Source: CAWGCA01 sp963820955
GTDB taxonomy: Bacteria > Pseudomonadota > Gammaproteobacteria > Chromatiales > Chromatiaceae
Assembly (NCBI GenBank): GCA_963820955.1
Contig: CAWGCA010000039.1
Coordinates: 18,563-82,562 of the forward strand
Direction: 5' to 3'
Length of the DNA stretch: 64,000 bases
Positions 54,940-62,813 of this stretch are shown here, in pieces (within the stretch, counting starts at the first letter, position 1; each line of letters begins with the position of its first letter). The translations under genes were made by a program, and so were the position numbers. The notes beneath the pieces are model-generated. The model saw only the letters and a list, made by a program, of their open reading frames with translations. It did not search any database and was not told where the DNA came from.

Positions 54940-55940
54940 ATGAAATATAAATTTCGTTTGGTTATTTTTCACTCAAGACCAGGCTTCTTTCGTATCGATA
55001 AAAAATCATTAGATTATCCGTTAAATCAAGATTTAGTAGTTCAGGTTGTTCCTCGTGACTCTGATAATCTCCAAGATGCATCGAAATACCATATTGAATG
55101 CAGCGGTTTTCCTTCATCTCAAGATGCACAAAATTGTGGAGAAAAATTGCGAACTCACCTAAGAATGTTGAATTGTATGCTGGACCTTGGCTTGTCAATT
55201 CCAAGCGTTGATGGAAAAAGCGGTAGTGTAAGCGAAGAAATAAAAAATAAAATACGGCAGGATGGTGGAGAATTATTAGACACTATTGTCGGTTTGCACG
55301 TGTATCCAGATGACGAAAAACATTTTGAACATGTTGCCTCTGGAAAAATGAATGTTTTTCCTAGTGACCCATACTATGTATTAAAAGGGTTAAAAGATTC
55401 ATGGGACAATACTTTTGAATTAAACGAAAAGGCAGCTGAAGTAATTGAAATATTAAATATTTCAGTTCGGGAAGTTTCACCAAAAGTAAAATATTTAGCT
55501 ACATATTTAGCAATGGAGCAAATTATTGAAAGAAAAATGCGCAGTGAAAGCTGCTCAAGAGTTAATCGATCAATTTATTCAGTTAACAAATAACTCGGAA
55601 TTACCTAAGGCAGAAAAGAAATCATTATCAGGTTCATTACGGTATCTGAAAGAGCAGTCTTTTAGCAGTGCGTTTGCTTCGTTTGCAAAACAAGTAACAT
55701 CCCCAGAAACAATTAATGGAATGCCAGTTACAAAATTTGTTTCAGAATGTATCAAAATAAGAAATAAAATTGCGCATAATGTTGCTATCGATGAAATACC
55801 CAAGCATTAACGAGTACACAAAAAATTTGAGGAGTATGGCAATGAGTATTTTGTGGTTTGAAAATAATTTTCCTAATTTTTCAGTATTTAGGCCTGCTGA
55901 TCAAATTGAAATGGAAAAGATGGAAATTAGGGTTTTGTAA
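54940..55940 (+). CDS. Integron cassette 5: Apea/HEPN-like protein with two frameshifts
   Basis: Coding signal runs through three frames. 54940-55535 encodes MKYKFRLVIFHSRPGFFRID to YLATYLAMEQIIE; after a one-base change in an A-run near 55530 the frame reads KAAQELIDQFIQLTNNSELP to SECIKIRNKIAHNVAIDEIP. A second change near 55802 allows SINEYTKNLRSMAMSILWFE to the TAA at 55938-55940. The IRNKIAH motif (R-N-x-x-x-H) is the HEPN/Apea-like signature, associated with RNA cleavage in defence systems. The joined protein is about 330 residues. The breaks could be decay or sequence errors. Confidence 0.65.
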
Positions 55941-55943
55941 AAT

Positions 55944-56012
55944 GCATAACCAGTCGCTGCACCGGACGGCAATTCCGCTGCGCTTCATTGCCGCCGGTGA
56001 ACTTCAGCGTTA
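55944..56012 (+). other. attC site 5, interrupted by a group II intron
   Basis: R'' GCATAAC (55944-55950) complements the R' of attC 4. The arms run to GTTA at 56009-56012, where the intron begins; the rest of R' (ACT) resumes at 58021. Rejoined, R' is GTTAACT, the exact complement of R'' AGTTAAC in attC 6. Confidence 0.85.
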
Positions 56013-58020
56013 TCGCGCCGAGCAAAGCTCGGCGTATCTTGCGGGGTGAAAGTCCCCGTCGGGTAAGGGTTAGCCACCCACCCGTATCGAGTCTTGGATC
56101 TATGGCGGAGTGCGGAGTCACGAACAAAGCAGGTTAAGCGTAGACAGAGAATTCTGTAGGCCGTAGGGGAGGTCGCGCTCCCTGAAGTGCTGGTACAGCT
56201 TCGACAAGGTCAGTTCCGGACGCCGAGGGTTTTAACGTGCACCGAAGGCAACACAGAAGCATCCGTTGAAGGCGAGGATGTGGAGGTCCGGCGGAGTCCT
56301 CAGGCCGTGGCATGCAGGAAGAGATACGTCGAGAACTCGGGAAGCCCCGTAGGCTCCTGGCGTGGAGAGGTCATCGGCAAGGATATGCAGTTATTGGGAC
56401 ACGAAAGGGAAATCCGGAAACGGAGTAGACTGAAACCTAAACCGATGAAACCGAACCAGATCAGGTGGGCACCGCAAGGTGGCTATATGCCTCGGGGTGT
56501 CTTATCAAGCATAGTACTCAGAGGTGGGGAAAGCCCACCACAGGGGGAAGGACTTGACGGAAGTACGTAGCCCGCAAAGGAAACTCATGCCGGACACAGT
56601 CGGGCTGGAGCAACATGAGCCAACCTCACTGTGGGGAATAGCCAAGCGGGCGACAGCCTGCAAAGACCATCGTTTTCAGGATCTCTATCGGTTCCTGGAC
56701 GCCAACCTGTTGCTGAGCTGCTGGGACGATCTGAACAAGAAAGCCGCCAGCGGTGTAGATGAGGTAACGGCGCAGGCGTATGAGCAGGACCTCATTGCCA
56801 ATATCCTGGACCTGGCGGAGCGACTGAAAACGAAACGCTACCGAGCGAAATTGGTTCGGCGTTGTTACATACCCAAGGACGATGGCGGAGAACGCCCGTT
56901 GGGCATCCCCGCCCTGGAAGACAAGCTGGTGCAGCTGGCTTGCGCCAAGATCCTCAAAGCCATCTACGAGCAGGATTTTCTGGACCGTCAGCTATGGATA
57001 CCGACCAGGCGGAGCGCCAAAGAGGCGGTCGCAGATCTGGGGTTCAATCTTCAATACGGCAAGTTTGGTTACGTCGTAGAAGCGGATATTAAAGGCTTCT
57101 TCGACAATCTGGACCATGACTGGCTGCTGGAGATGTTGAGCCTGCGGATTGATGACCGGCCTTTCTTCAACTCATTCGCCAATGGCTGAAAGCGGGCATA
57201 CTGGACATCGACGGGCAGATACTGCACCCGGTGACCGGAAGTCCGCAGGGCGGTATCGTTTCGCCGATACTGGCCAACGTCTACCTGCACTACGCACTCG
57301 ACCTGTGGTTTGAGCGAGTGGTCAAGCCGCGTTGCAAGGGACAGGCCATATTGATTCGGTACGCCGATGATTATGTCTGCGCCTTCCAGTATCGGGAAGA
57401 GGCCCATGCGGTTCTATCGGGTCATGCCTGGACGACTGGAGAAATTTGGTTTACAGGTTGCGCCCGAGAAGACCCGCATCATGCGCTTCAGCCGCTTTCA
57501 TCCCGGCCTGAGCCGGCGTTTCGCCTTTCTCGGTTTCGAGCTTTACTGGAATCGGGACCGGCGAGGTGACCTGCGGGTGATGAAGCGCACGGCGCGTAAG
57601 AAACTGCAACAAGCCAAGCAGCGGATGAAGCAGTGGATCAGAGCCAACCGCCATTTGCCGGGACGGCAGTTCATTAAGGAACTGAACCGCAAACTGGTGG
57701 GACACTACAACTACTTCGGGGTTCGCAGCAATGAAAAGGCGATGGGTAGCTTCTTCACACACGCCATCGGTTGCGCCTTCAAATGGCTCAATCGACGTGG
57801 CGGAAAACGAAGAAGCTTTAACTGGTCAGAATTCAAAGTTGCGTTGAAGAAGTTGAATGTGGCTACTCCCCGGATAGTGGAGAAACAGCGAGAGCATGTG
57901 GTCTTTGCATAAAGGCCCGTCCGTCGCGAAAGCGAGTACAACCGAGGAACCGGATGCGGGAAAACCGCACGCCGGGGTCTGTGCGGGGGGCGCCCGGTAA
58001 CGGGCGTTCCTACCGCGAGA
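56013..58020 (+). mobile_element. Group IIC-type intron 1, inserted in attC
   Basis: The 2008-bp intron is about 90 percent identical to the copy at 59301. It starts TCGCGCCGAG (a stem CGCCGAGC/GCTCGGCG, then GGGGTGAAAGTCCCC of domain I). It contains a reverse transcriptase frame and ends with a domain-V-like hairpin (about 57943-57981, GCGG-GAAAA-CCGC) and a domain VI stem before CCGCGAGA. The borders are exact to one base, because the shared A can belong to either side. The encoded maturase is frameshifted, so splicing may depend on the second copy. Confidence 0.85.
56587..57912 (+). pseudogene. Group II intron reverse transcriptase/maturase, frameshifted
   Basis: Compared with the intact copy in intron 2, the frame begins at ATG 56587 (MPDTVGLEQHEPTSLWGIAK). 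It carries compensating indels near 56990 that rewrite about ten residues in motif RT-2 (FLDRQLWIPTRRSAKE instead of FLRVSYGYRPGRSAKE), a frame break near 57170 and another one-base insertion near 57405. The catalytic IRYADDYVCAF segment and the C-terminal maturase region (YFGVRSNEKAMGSFFTHAIG) remain recognisable. The protein cannot be made in one piece as the sequence stands. Confidence 0.85.
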
Positions 58021-58042
58021 ACTGCTCAAAATAATCGCGATC

Positions 58043-58070
58043 TTGACTATAATTACAATGTAGTTATAGT
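58043..58070 (+). promoter_or_regulatory. Promoter and operator of the brnTA cassette
   Basis: TTGACT (58043-58048) and TATAGT (58065-58070) form a good sigma-70 promoter with a 16-base spacer. ACTATAA (58046-58052) and TTATAGT (58064-58070) make a perfect inverted repeat across it, fitting repression by the BrnA antitoxin. Confidence 0.6.
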
Positions 58071-58076
58071 GTCCAT

Positions 58077-58370
58077 ATGAGTTATCTGTCGTTTGAATGG
58101 GATGAAAAGAAAAATGCTTCGAATAAAAAGAAGCATGGTGTTTCATTTGACGAGGCCAAATCAGTATTTACTGACCAGTTTGCACGTTTAATATCCGATC
58201 CTGACCATTCCGACGACGAAGATCGCTTCATCCTGCTTGGCACAAGCATCCATTCCAGGTTATTGGTAGTTTGCCACTGTATAAGGGTGAGTGATTCAAT
58301 CCGCATTATTTCAGCCCGGAAAGCTGACAAACAAGAACGTGAAATTTATGAGGGTTATCGCAATGCGTAA
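58077..58370 (+). CDS. brnT: Integron cassette 6: BrnT-family toxin
   Basis: The 97-residue protein matches BrnT: FEWDEKKNASNKKKHGVSFD near residue 6, DHSDDEDRFILLGTS in the middle and IRIISARKADKQEREIYE at the end, the arrangement of the RelE-like fold with conserved Lys/His/Arg. BrnT is an RNA-cleaving toxin. Its stop overlaps the BrnA start region, so the two are coupled. It has its own promoter just upstream, as toxin-antitoxin cassettes usually do. All key residues appear present. Confidence 0.9.
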   Translation: MSYLSFEWDEKKNASNKKKHGVSFDEAKSVFTDQFARLISDPDHSDDEDRFILLGTSIHSRLLVVCHCIRVSDSIRIISARKADKQEREIYEGYRNA

Positions 58371-58572
58371 ACACTACGATTTTTCTGATTCTGTGCCTAA
58401 CCCGTATGCCCAGAAATTAAAGAAGCAAATCACTATCCGCCTAGATGAAGATACAATCGCTTACTTCAAAAGTATGGCCGAAGAGAAAGGTATTCCTTAT
58501 CAAAGTTTGATTAATCTATATCTTCGTGATTGTGCTCAGGCTCATCGAGATCTTAAGCTACAGTGGCAATAA
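58363..58572 (+). CDS. brnA: Integron cassette 6: BrnA-family antitoxin
   Basis: From ATG 58363 (inside the last codons of brnT) the protein has 69 residues: MRKHYDFSDSVPNPYAQKLK, then the ribbon-helix-helix QITIRLDEDTIAYFKSMAEE and YQSLINLYLRDCAQ. BrnA binds BrnT and represses the operon. An upstream in-frame ATG at 58348 is possible. The attC site begins 8 bases after its stop. TA cassettes of this kind are thought to stabilise integron arrays. Confidence 0.88.
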   Translation: MRKHYDFSDSVPNPYAQKLKKQITIRLDEDTIAYFKSMAEEKGIPYQSLINLYLRDCAQAHRDLKLQWQ

Positions 58573-58579
58573 AGTTAGC

Positions 58580-58654
58580 AGTTAACAAGCGCATACACTC
58601 GGAAAATTTGCTCTGCTGCGCGCCGCAAATTCCCGGTGATGCGGAGCGTTATGC
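58580..58654 (+). other. attC site 6
   Basis: R'' AGTTAAC (58580-58586) and R' GTTATGC (58648-58654) bound the site. R'' is the exact complement of GTTA+ACT, the R' restored when intron 1 is removed. Confidence 0.88.
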
Positions 58655-58673
58655 GTAAAAAGGAAAAGAAGAA

Positions 58674-59213
58674 ATGGAAAACAATCCACAGCCTGACGAG
58701 GTAATTGCTGCTCAGCAGTTAACGATCGATCAGGTTACAGAAAGAATTGATCGTGTTCATGGCCCTTACTGGGCTGCACGAAATGATTTTTTAAAACTAT
58801 TAATAACAATTAACACAGCAGTCATAGCAGGCACTGTTACATTTTCTTCATCATTTGTAGGCTCAGGCAATACCACTCAATGCCTAAGTCTTCTTTATAT
58901 TGCATGGGGCTTGTTATTTATTTCACTTATATCCAGCGTTATAGCAATTTGGCTATCTAGCCAACTATATTTATTTTATCCTCGTTACTTTAATCAAAAA
59001 GACAATTTAGAAAAAAAAGTTAGAGCACTAGACTCCAAAGATCCAAAGTATCAGGAAGAAATAGTCAATCTATTTAAAACAAGCTTTAACGAAGCAGTTC
59101 AGCCTGTAGGAACAGCTGATTCAAGGACAGACATCGCAAGCAAAATCAGTTTAGCTACATTAGTAGCAGGTTTAGGGGTGTTCCTCTTATTCGGTGGCAT
59201 CCAAGTTGTTTAA
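58674..59213 (+). CDS. Integron cassette 7: membrane protein of unknown function
   Basis: The 179-residue protein has a charged N-terminal stretch (TIDQVTERIDRVHGPYWAAR), two adjacent hydrophobic helices (LLITINTAVIAGTVTFSSSF and LLYIAWGLLFISLISSVIAI), a long cytoplasmic or periplasmic helical segment and a third helix at the C-terminus (ISLATLVAGLGVFLLFGGI). No family is recognised. ATG at 58674 is preceded by AAAAGG. Low GC content relative to the core genome fits an acquired cassette. Confidence 0.7.
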   Translation: MENNPQPDEVIAAQQLTIDQVTERIDRVHGPYWAARNDFLKLLITINTAVIAGTVTFSSSFVGSGNTTQCLSLLYIAWGLLFISLISSVIAIWLSSQLYLFYPRYFNQKDNLEKKVRALDSKDPKYQEEIVNLFKTSFNEAVQPVGTADSRTDIASKISLATLVAGLGVFLLFGGIQVV

Positions 59214-59216
59214 AGC

Positions 59217-59300
59217 GCATAACAAGTCGTTTAAATCGCTGTGCAAAAAAGCGCACAGCTCGGACGAGCAAAAAGCAGCTCGCCGTTTAACTCAGCGTTA
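59217..59300 (+). other. attC site 7, interrupted by a group II intron
   Basis: R'' GCATAAC (59217-59223) complements the R' at 58648. The site runs to GTTA at 59297-59300, where intron 2 begins; GGC resumes at 61315. Rejoined R' is GTTAGGC. The arms include GTGCAAAAAAGCGCAC. Confidence 0.85.
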
Positions 59301-61314
59301 TCGCGCCGAGGAAAGCTCGGCGTATCTTACGGGGTGGAAGTCCCCGTTGGGTAAGGGTTAGCCACCCACCCATATCGAGTCTTGGACCTGCGGCGGAGTG
59401 CGGAGTCACGAACAAAGCAGGTTAAGCGTAGACAGAGAATTCTGTAGGCCGTAGGGGTGGTCGCGCACCCTGAAGTGCTGGTACAGCTTCGACAACGTCA
59501 GTTCCGGACGCCGAGGGTTTTAACGCGCACCGAAGGCGAAACAGAAGCATCCGTTGAAGGCGAGGATGTGGAGGTCCGGCGGAGTCCTCAGGCCGTGGCA
59601 TGCAGAGAGAGATACGTCGTAGAACTCGGGAAGTCCCGTTGTACTCCTGGCGTGGAGAGGTCATCGGCAAGGAATGCAGTTATTGAGACACGAAAGAGAA
59701 ATCCGGATACAGAGGTAGACTGAAACCTAAACTGATGAAACCGAACCATGATACAGGTGGGTTACCGCAAGGTGGCTATATGTCCTCGGGATGTCTTATC
59801 AAGCATAGTACTCAGCGGTGGGGAAAGCCCACTACAGGGGAAAGGACTTGACGGAAGTACGTAGCCCGCAAAGGAAACTCATGCCGGACACGGTAGGGCT
59901 GGATCAACATGAGACAACCTCACTGTGGGGAATAGCCAAGCGGGCGTCAGCCTGCAAAGACCATCGTTTTCAGGACCTCTATCGGTGCCTGGACGCCAAC
60001 CTGTTGCTGAGCTGCTGGGACGATCTGAACAAGAAAGCGGCCAGTGGAGTCGACGGGGTAACGGCGCAGGCGTATGAGCAGGACCTCATTGCCAACATCT
60101 TGGACTTGACGGAGCGACTGAAGACGAAATGCTACCGAGCGAAATTGGTTCGGCGTTGTTATATACCCAAGGAAGGGGGTGGGGAGCGCCCATTGGGCAT
60201 CCCTGCTCTGGAAGACAAGCTGGTTCAGCTGGGATGCGCCAGGATCCTCAAAGCTATTTACGAAGAGGATTTTCTGAGGGTTAGTTATGGGTACCGACCA
60301 GGACGGAGTGCCAAAGAGGCGGTCGCAGATCTCGGGTTCAATCTTCAATTCGGCAAGTTTGGTTACATTGTAGAAGCTGATATTAAAGGCTTCTTTGATA
60401 ATATAGACCATGACTGGTTGCTGGAGATGCTGAGCCTACGGATTGACGACAAAGCTTTTCTTGGACTGATTCGTCAATGGCTGAAGGCGGGTATACTGGA
60501 GATCGATGGGCAGATAGTGCACCCGGTCACCGGAAGTCCGCAGGGCGGTATTGTTTCCCCGATATTGGCCAACGTCTATTTGCACTACGGACTCGACCTT
60601 TGGTTTGAGCGAGTGGTCAAGGCGCGTTGCAAGGGACAGGCGCTATTGGTTAGGTACGCCGATGATTATGTCTGCGCCTTTCAGTATCAGGAAGAGGCCC
60701 ATGGGTTCTATCGTGTTATGCCTAGACGACTGGAGAAATTTGGTTTACAGGTTGCGCCTGAGAAGACCCGTATTATGCGATTCAGTCGCTTTCATCCCGG
60801 CCCGAGCCGGCGCTTTGCCTTTCTCGGTTTCGAGCTTTACTGGAATCGGGACCGGCGGGGTGATCTGCGAGTGATGAAGCGCACGGCGCGTAAGAAACTT
60901 CAAGAAGCCAAGAAGCGGATGAAGCAATGGATCAGAGCTAACCGTCATTTGCCGGGACGTCAGTTCGTTAAAGAATTGAACCGAAAACTGGTGGGTCACT
61001 ACAACTACTTTGGGATTCGCAGCAATGAAAAGGCGATGGGTAGCTTCTTCACACACGCCATTGAGTGTGCCTTCAAGTGGCTCAATCGACGTGGCGGAAA
61101 ACGAAGAAGTTTTAACTGGTCAGAATTCAATGCTGCCATGAAGAAGTTGAATGTGGCTACTCCCCGGATAGTGGAGAAACAGCGAGAGCATGTGGTATTT
61201 GCATAAAGGCGCGTCTGCCGCGAAAGCGAGTATGACCGAGGAACCCGGTGCGAGAAAACCGCACGCCGGGGTCTGTGCGGGGGGCGCTCGGTAACGGGCG
61301 TTCCTACCGCGAGA
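59301..61314 (+). mobile_element. Group IIC-type intron 2, inserted in attC
   Basis: This 2014-bp intron has the same borders and insertion point (GTTA|) as intron 1: start TCGCGCCGAG, domain I stem GGGGTGGAAGTCCCC, an intact reverse transcriptase, a domain-V-like hairpin at about 61237-61274 and the end CTACCGCGAGA. The 5' end does not show the usual GTGCG start of group II introns. Since the encoded protein is whole, this copy is likely active and could serve intron 1 in trans. Confidence 0.87.
59881..61206 (+). CDS. ltrA: Group II intron reverse transcriptase/maturase
   Basis: From ATG 59881 the protein has 441 residues; an upstream GTG at 59818 would add 21. It shows the RT blocks in order: YIPKEGGGERPLGIPALEDK (RT-1/2), SYGYRPGRSAKEAV, YIVEADIKGFFDNIDHDWLL (first catalytic Asp), GSPQGGIVSPILANVYLHY (RT-4), VRYADDYVCAFQYQ (catalytic YADD) and KFGLQVAPEKTRIMRFSRF. 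The C-terminal maturase X domain (GRQFVKELNRKLVGHYNYFG) follows; no endonuclease domain is present, as in class IIC introns. It aids splicing and copies the intron into attC hairpins. Confidence 0.93.
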   Translation: MPDTVGLDQHETTSLWGIAKRASACKDHRFQDLYRCLDANLLLSCWDDLNKKAASGVDGVTAQAYEQDLIANILDLTERLKTKCYRAKLVRRCYIPKEGGGERPLGIPALEDKLVQLGCARILKAIYEEDFLRVSYGYRPGRSAKEAVADLGFNLQFGKFGYIVEADIKGFFDNIDHDWLLEMLSLRIDDKAFLGLIRQWLKAGILEIDGQIVHPVTGSPQGGIVSPILANVYLHYGLDLWFERVVKARCKGQALLVRYADDYVCAFQYQEEAHGFYRVMPRRLEKFGLQVAPEKTRIMRFSRFHPGPSRRFAFLGFELYWNRDRRGDLRVMKRTARKKLQEAKKRMKQWIRANRHLPGRQFVKELNRKLVGHYNYFGIRSNEKAMGSFFTHAIECAFKWLNRRGGKRRSFNWSEFNAAMKKLNVATPRIVEKQREHVVFA

Positions 61315-61329
61315 GGCGCAAGAATAAAT

Positions 61330-61872
61330 ATGAGTGATAAACGAATATCAGTAAAAGATCTGTCAGATAAACACGGCTTAAATAAACAAACTGTTTTTAA
61401 GGTGATAAAGCGCCTTGGCATTGAGCCTGAAAAAACCCGTGGCGGTAGCGAAAGCCGCGGACAAATGATCTCCTACATCACAGAAAATGAAGCAAATCAG
61501 ATATTAGAGGTAATAGCCGCGGGGAAAAGTTCCAATAATCAAAATGAAGGTGCAGTAACTGAGGCTGCTTTATATGATGTTGGTGTTTTTTATTTAATTC
61601 AATTAGAGCCCGAGCACGACCCAAGCCGGTTCAAAGTAGGCTTTGCTAGTAATTTAAACGAACGGTTGAGGCAACACCGGTGCTCTGCACCATTTTCCGA
61701 GGTTTTAAAAACCTGGCCCTGTCGAAGGCTTTGGGAAAAAACTGCAATTGAGTGTGTAACTGAAGGTTGTGAGCAACTGCATACAGAAGTATTTCGGGCT
61801 GAGCTAATTGAAAACGTGGAAAACAAATGTGAACAATTCTTTGGGTTAATGCCAAAGTTAAACTATGAGTGA
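61330..61872 (+). CDS. Integron cassette 8: HTH plus GIY-YIG-like protein
   Basis: The 180-residue protein starts with a probable helix-turn-helix (VKDLSDKHGLNKQTVFKVIK) followed by a linker and a segment resembling the GIY-YIG/T5orf172 fold: GVFYLIQLEPEHDPSRFKVG, then FASNLNERLRQHRCSAPFSE and LWEKTAIECVTEGCEQLHTE with the Glu expected late in the fold. The Tyr-x-Ile and KVG...R pattern matches loosely. It could be a small nuclease or DNA-binding protein. The gene starts 15 bases after intron 2. Confidence 0.65.
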   Translation: MSDKRISVKDLSDKHGLNKQTVFKVIKRLGIEPEKTRGGSESRGQMISYITENEANQILEVIAAGKSSNNQNEGAVTEAALYDVGVFYLIQLEPEHDPSRFKVGFASNLNERLRQHRCSAPFSEVLKTWPCRRLWEKTAIECVTEGCEQLHTEVFRAELIENVENKCEQFFGLMPKLNYE

Positions 61873-61886
61873 AACAATCAAAAAGC

Positions 61887-61947
61887 ACCTAACAAGGCGC
61901 TCGTTCGGACGCTCCTTACGTCGCGCCGCACAGCTTAATCGTTGGGC
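61887..61947 (+). other. attC site 8
   Basis: R'' ACCTAAC (61887-61893) and R' GTTGGGC (61941-61947) bound a compact 61-bp site with paired GGCGCTCGTTCGGACG / CGTCGCGCC arms. R'' differs by one base from the complement of the intron-interrupted R' GTTAGGC. Confidence 0.85.
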
Positions 61948-62016
61948 TTCAAAAGTGATGCCTTCATATCTGGCTGCTGTGCCGGGAAAGGCGGTGAGCT
62001 TCGGTTCAGGTCCAGA

Positions 62017-62682
62017 ATGGCTGAGTCTAAACAGGAAATCTCAAGAATGTTGCGGATAGCCCGGGTCAGTTGGGTCACAATTGCCACGTTACTATTGGTG
62101 GGAAATGCTATGGCCGTTGAGGAAGCGAAATACAACGTACTTCGTGAAGAAGACGGGTTCGAACTTCGGGAGTACGAGTCCCATATTCTCGCTGAGACCA
62201 CGGTAGATGGAGAGTTTGAAGATGCGGGTAACGAAGCATTCGGCCGCCTGTTCAAGTACATTTCTGGCAACAACAAACAGCAACAGAAAGTGGCGATGAC
62301 ATCGCCTGTTGGGCAAGAGCCATCGAGTCAGAAGATTGAGATGACATCGCCGGTAGGCCAGCAGAAGCAGGATGGAAAATGGGTTGTCAGCTTCATGATG
62401 CCAGCGTCATTCACGCTGGAAACGACTCCTGAGCCAAAGGATCCAAACGTGTCTATTCGCGAGGTTCCGGCACGTCTCATTGCTGCGGTACGTTATTCGG
62501 GTTTTTGGAGCGAAAAGAGTTACCGTCGCAACTTGGCAAAATTACAGGATTGGATAGCGAATAATCGCTTGACTCCGTTAGGCGAACCGATTTGGGCACG
62601 GTACAACCCACCGTTCATGCCTTGGTTCCTTCGTCGCAATGAAATTCTGGTGCCGGTTGCATCCCCGGAATCTGGCGATTGA
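62017..62682 (+). CDS. Integron cassette 9: exported SOUL haem-binding-like protein
   Basis: Starts at 62017 or 62047 are possible; from 62047 the protein begins MLRIARVSWVTIATLLLVGN, a signal peptide cleaved near AMAVEE. The rest matches the SOUL/HBP family: EEAKYNVLREEDGFELREYE, GRLFKYISGNNKQQQKVAMT, two MTSPVGQ repeats, and YSGFWSEKSYRRNLAKLQDW. SOUL proteins bind haem or other tetrapyrroles in eukaryotes; bacterial roles are not established. It is between attC sites 8 and 9. Confidence 0.88.
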   Translation: MAESKQEISRMLRIARVSWVTIATLLLVGNAMAVEEAKYNVLREEDGFELREYESHILAETTVDGEFEDAGNEAFGRLFKYISGNNKQQQKVAMTSPVGQEPSSQKIEMTSPVGQQKQDGKWVVSFMMPASFTLETTPEPKDPNVSIREVPARLIAAVRYSGFWSEKSYRRNLAKLQDWIANNRLTPLGEPIWARYNPPFMPWFLRRNEILVPVASPESGD

Positions 62683-62698
62683 GCGTGGTGCAGTTGAC

Positions 62699-62797
62699 GC
62701 CCAACAAGTCGTTGCAGCGGACATTTGACCCGCCACCTACTTTTGCTGCCGCAAAAGCAGGCGTCGCCTCAAATGCCGCTGAACTCAGGCGTTAGCA
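62699..62797 (+). other. attC site 9
   Basis: R'' GCCCAAC (62699-62705) is the exact complement of the R' GTTGGGC at 61941. R' GTTAGCA (62791-62797) closes the site. Arms CAGCGGACATTTGA / TCAAATGCCGCTG pair. Confidence 0.88.
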
Positions 62798-62813
62798 CTC
62801 GCAAAGAATCGGA

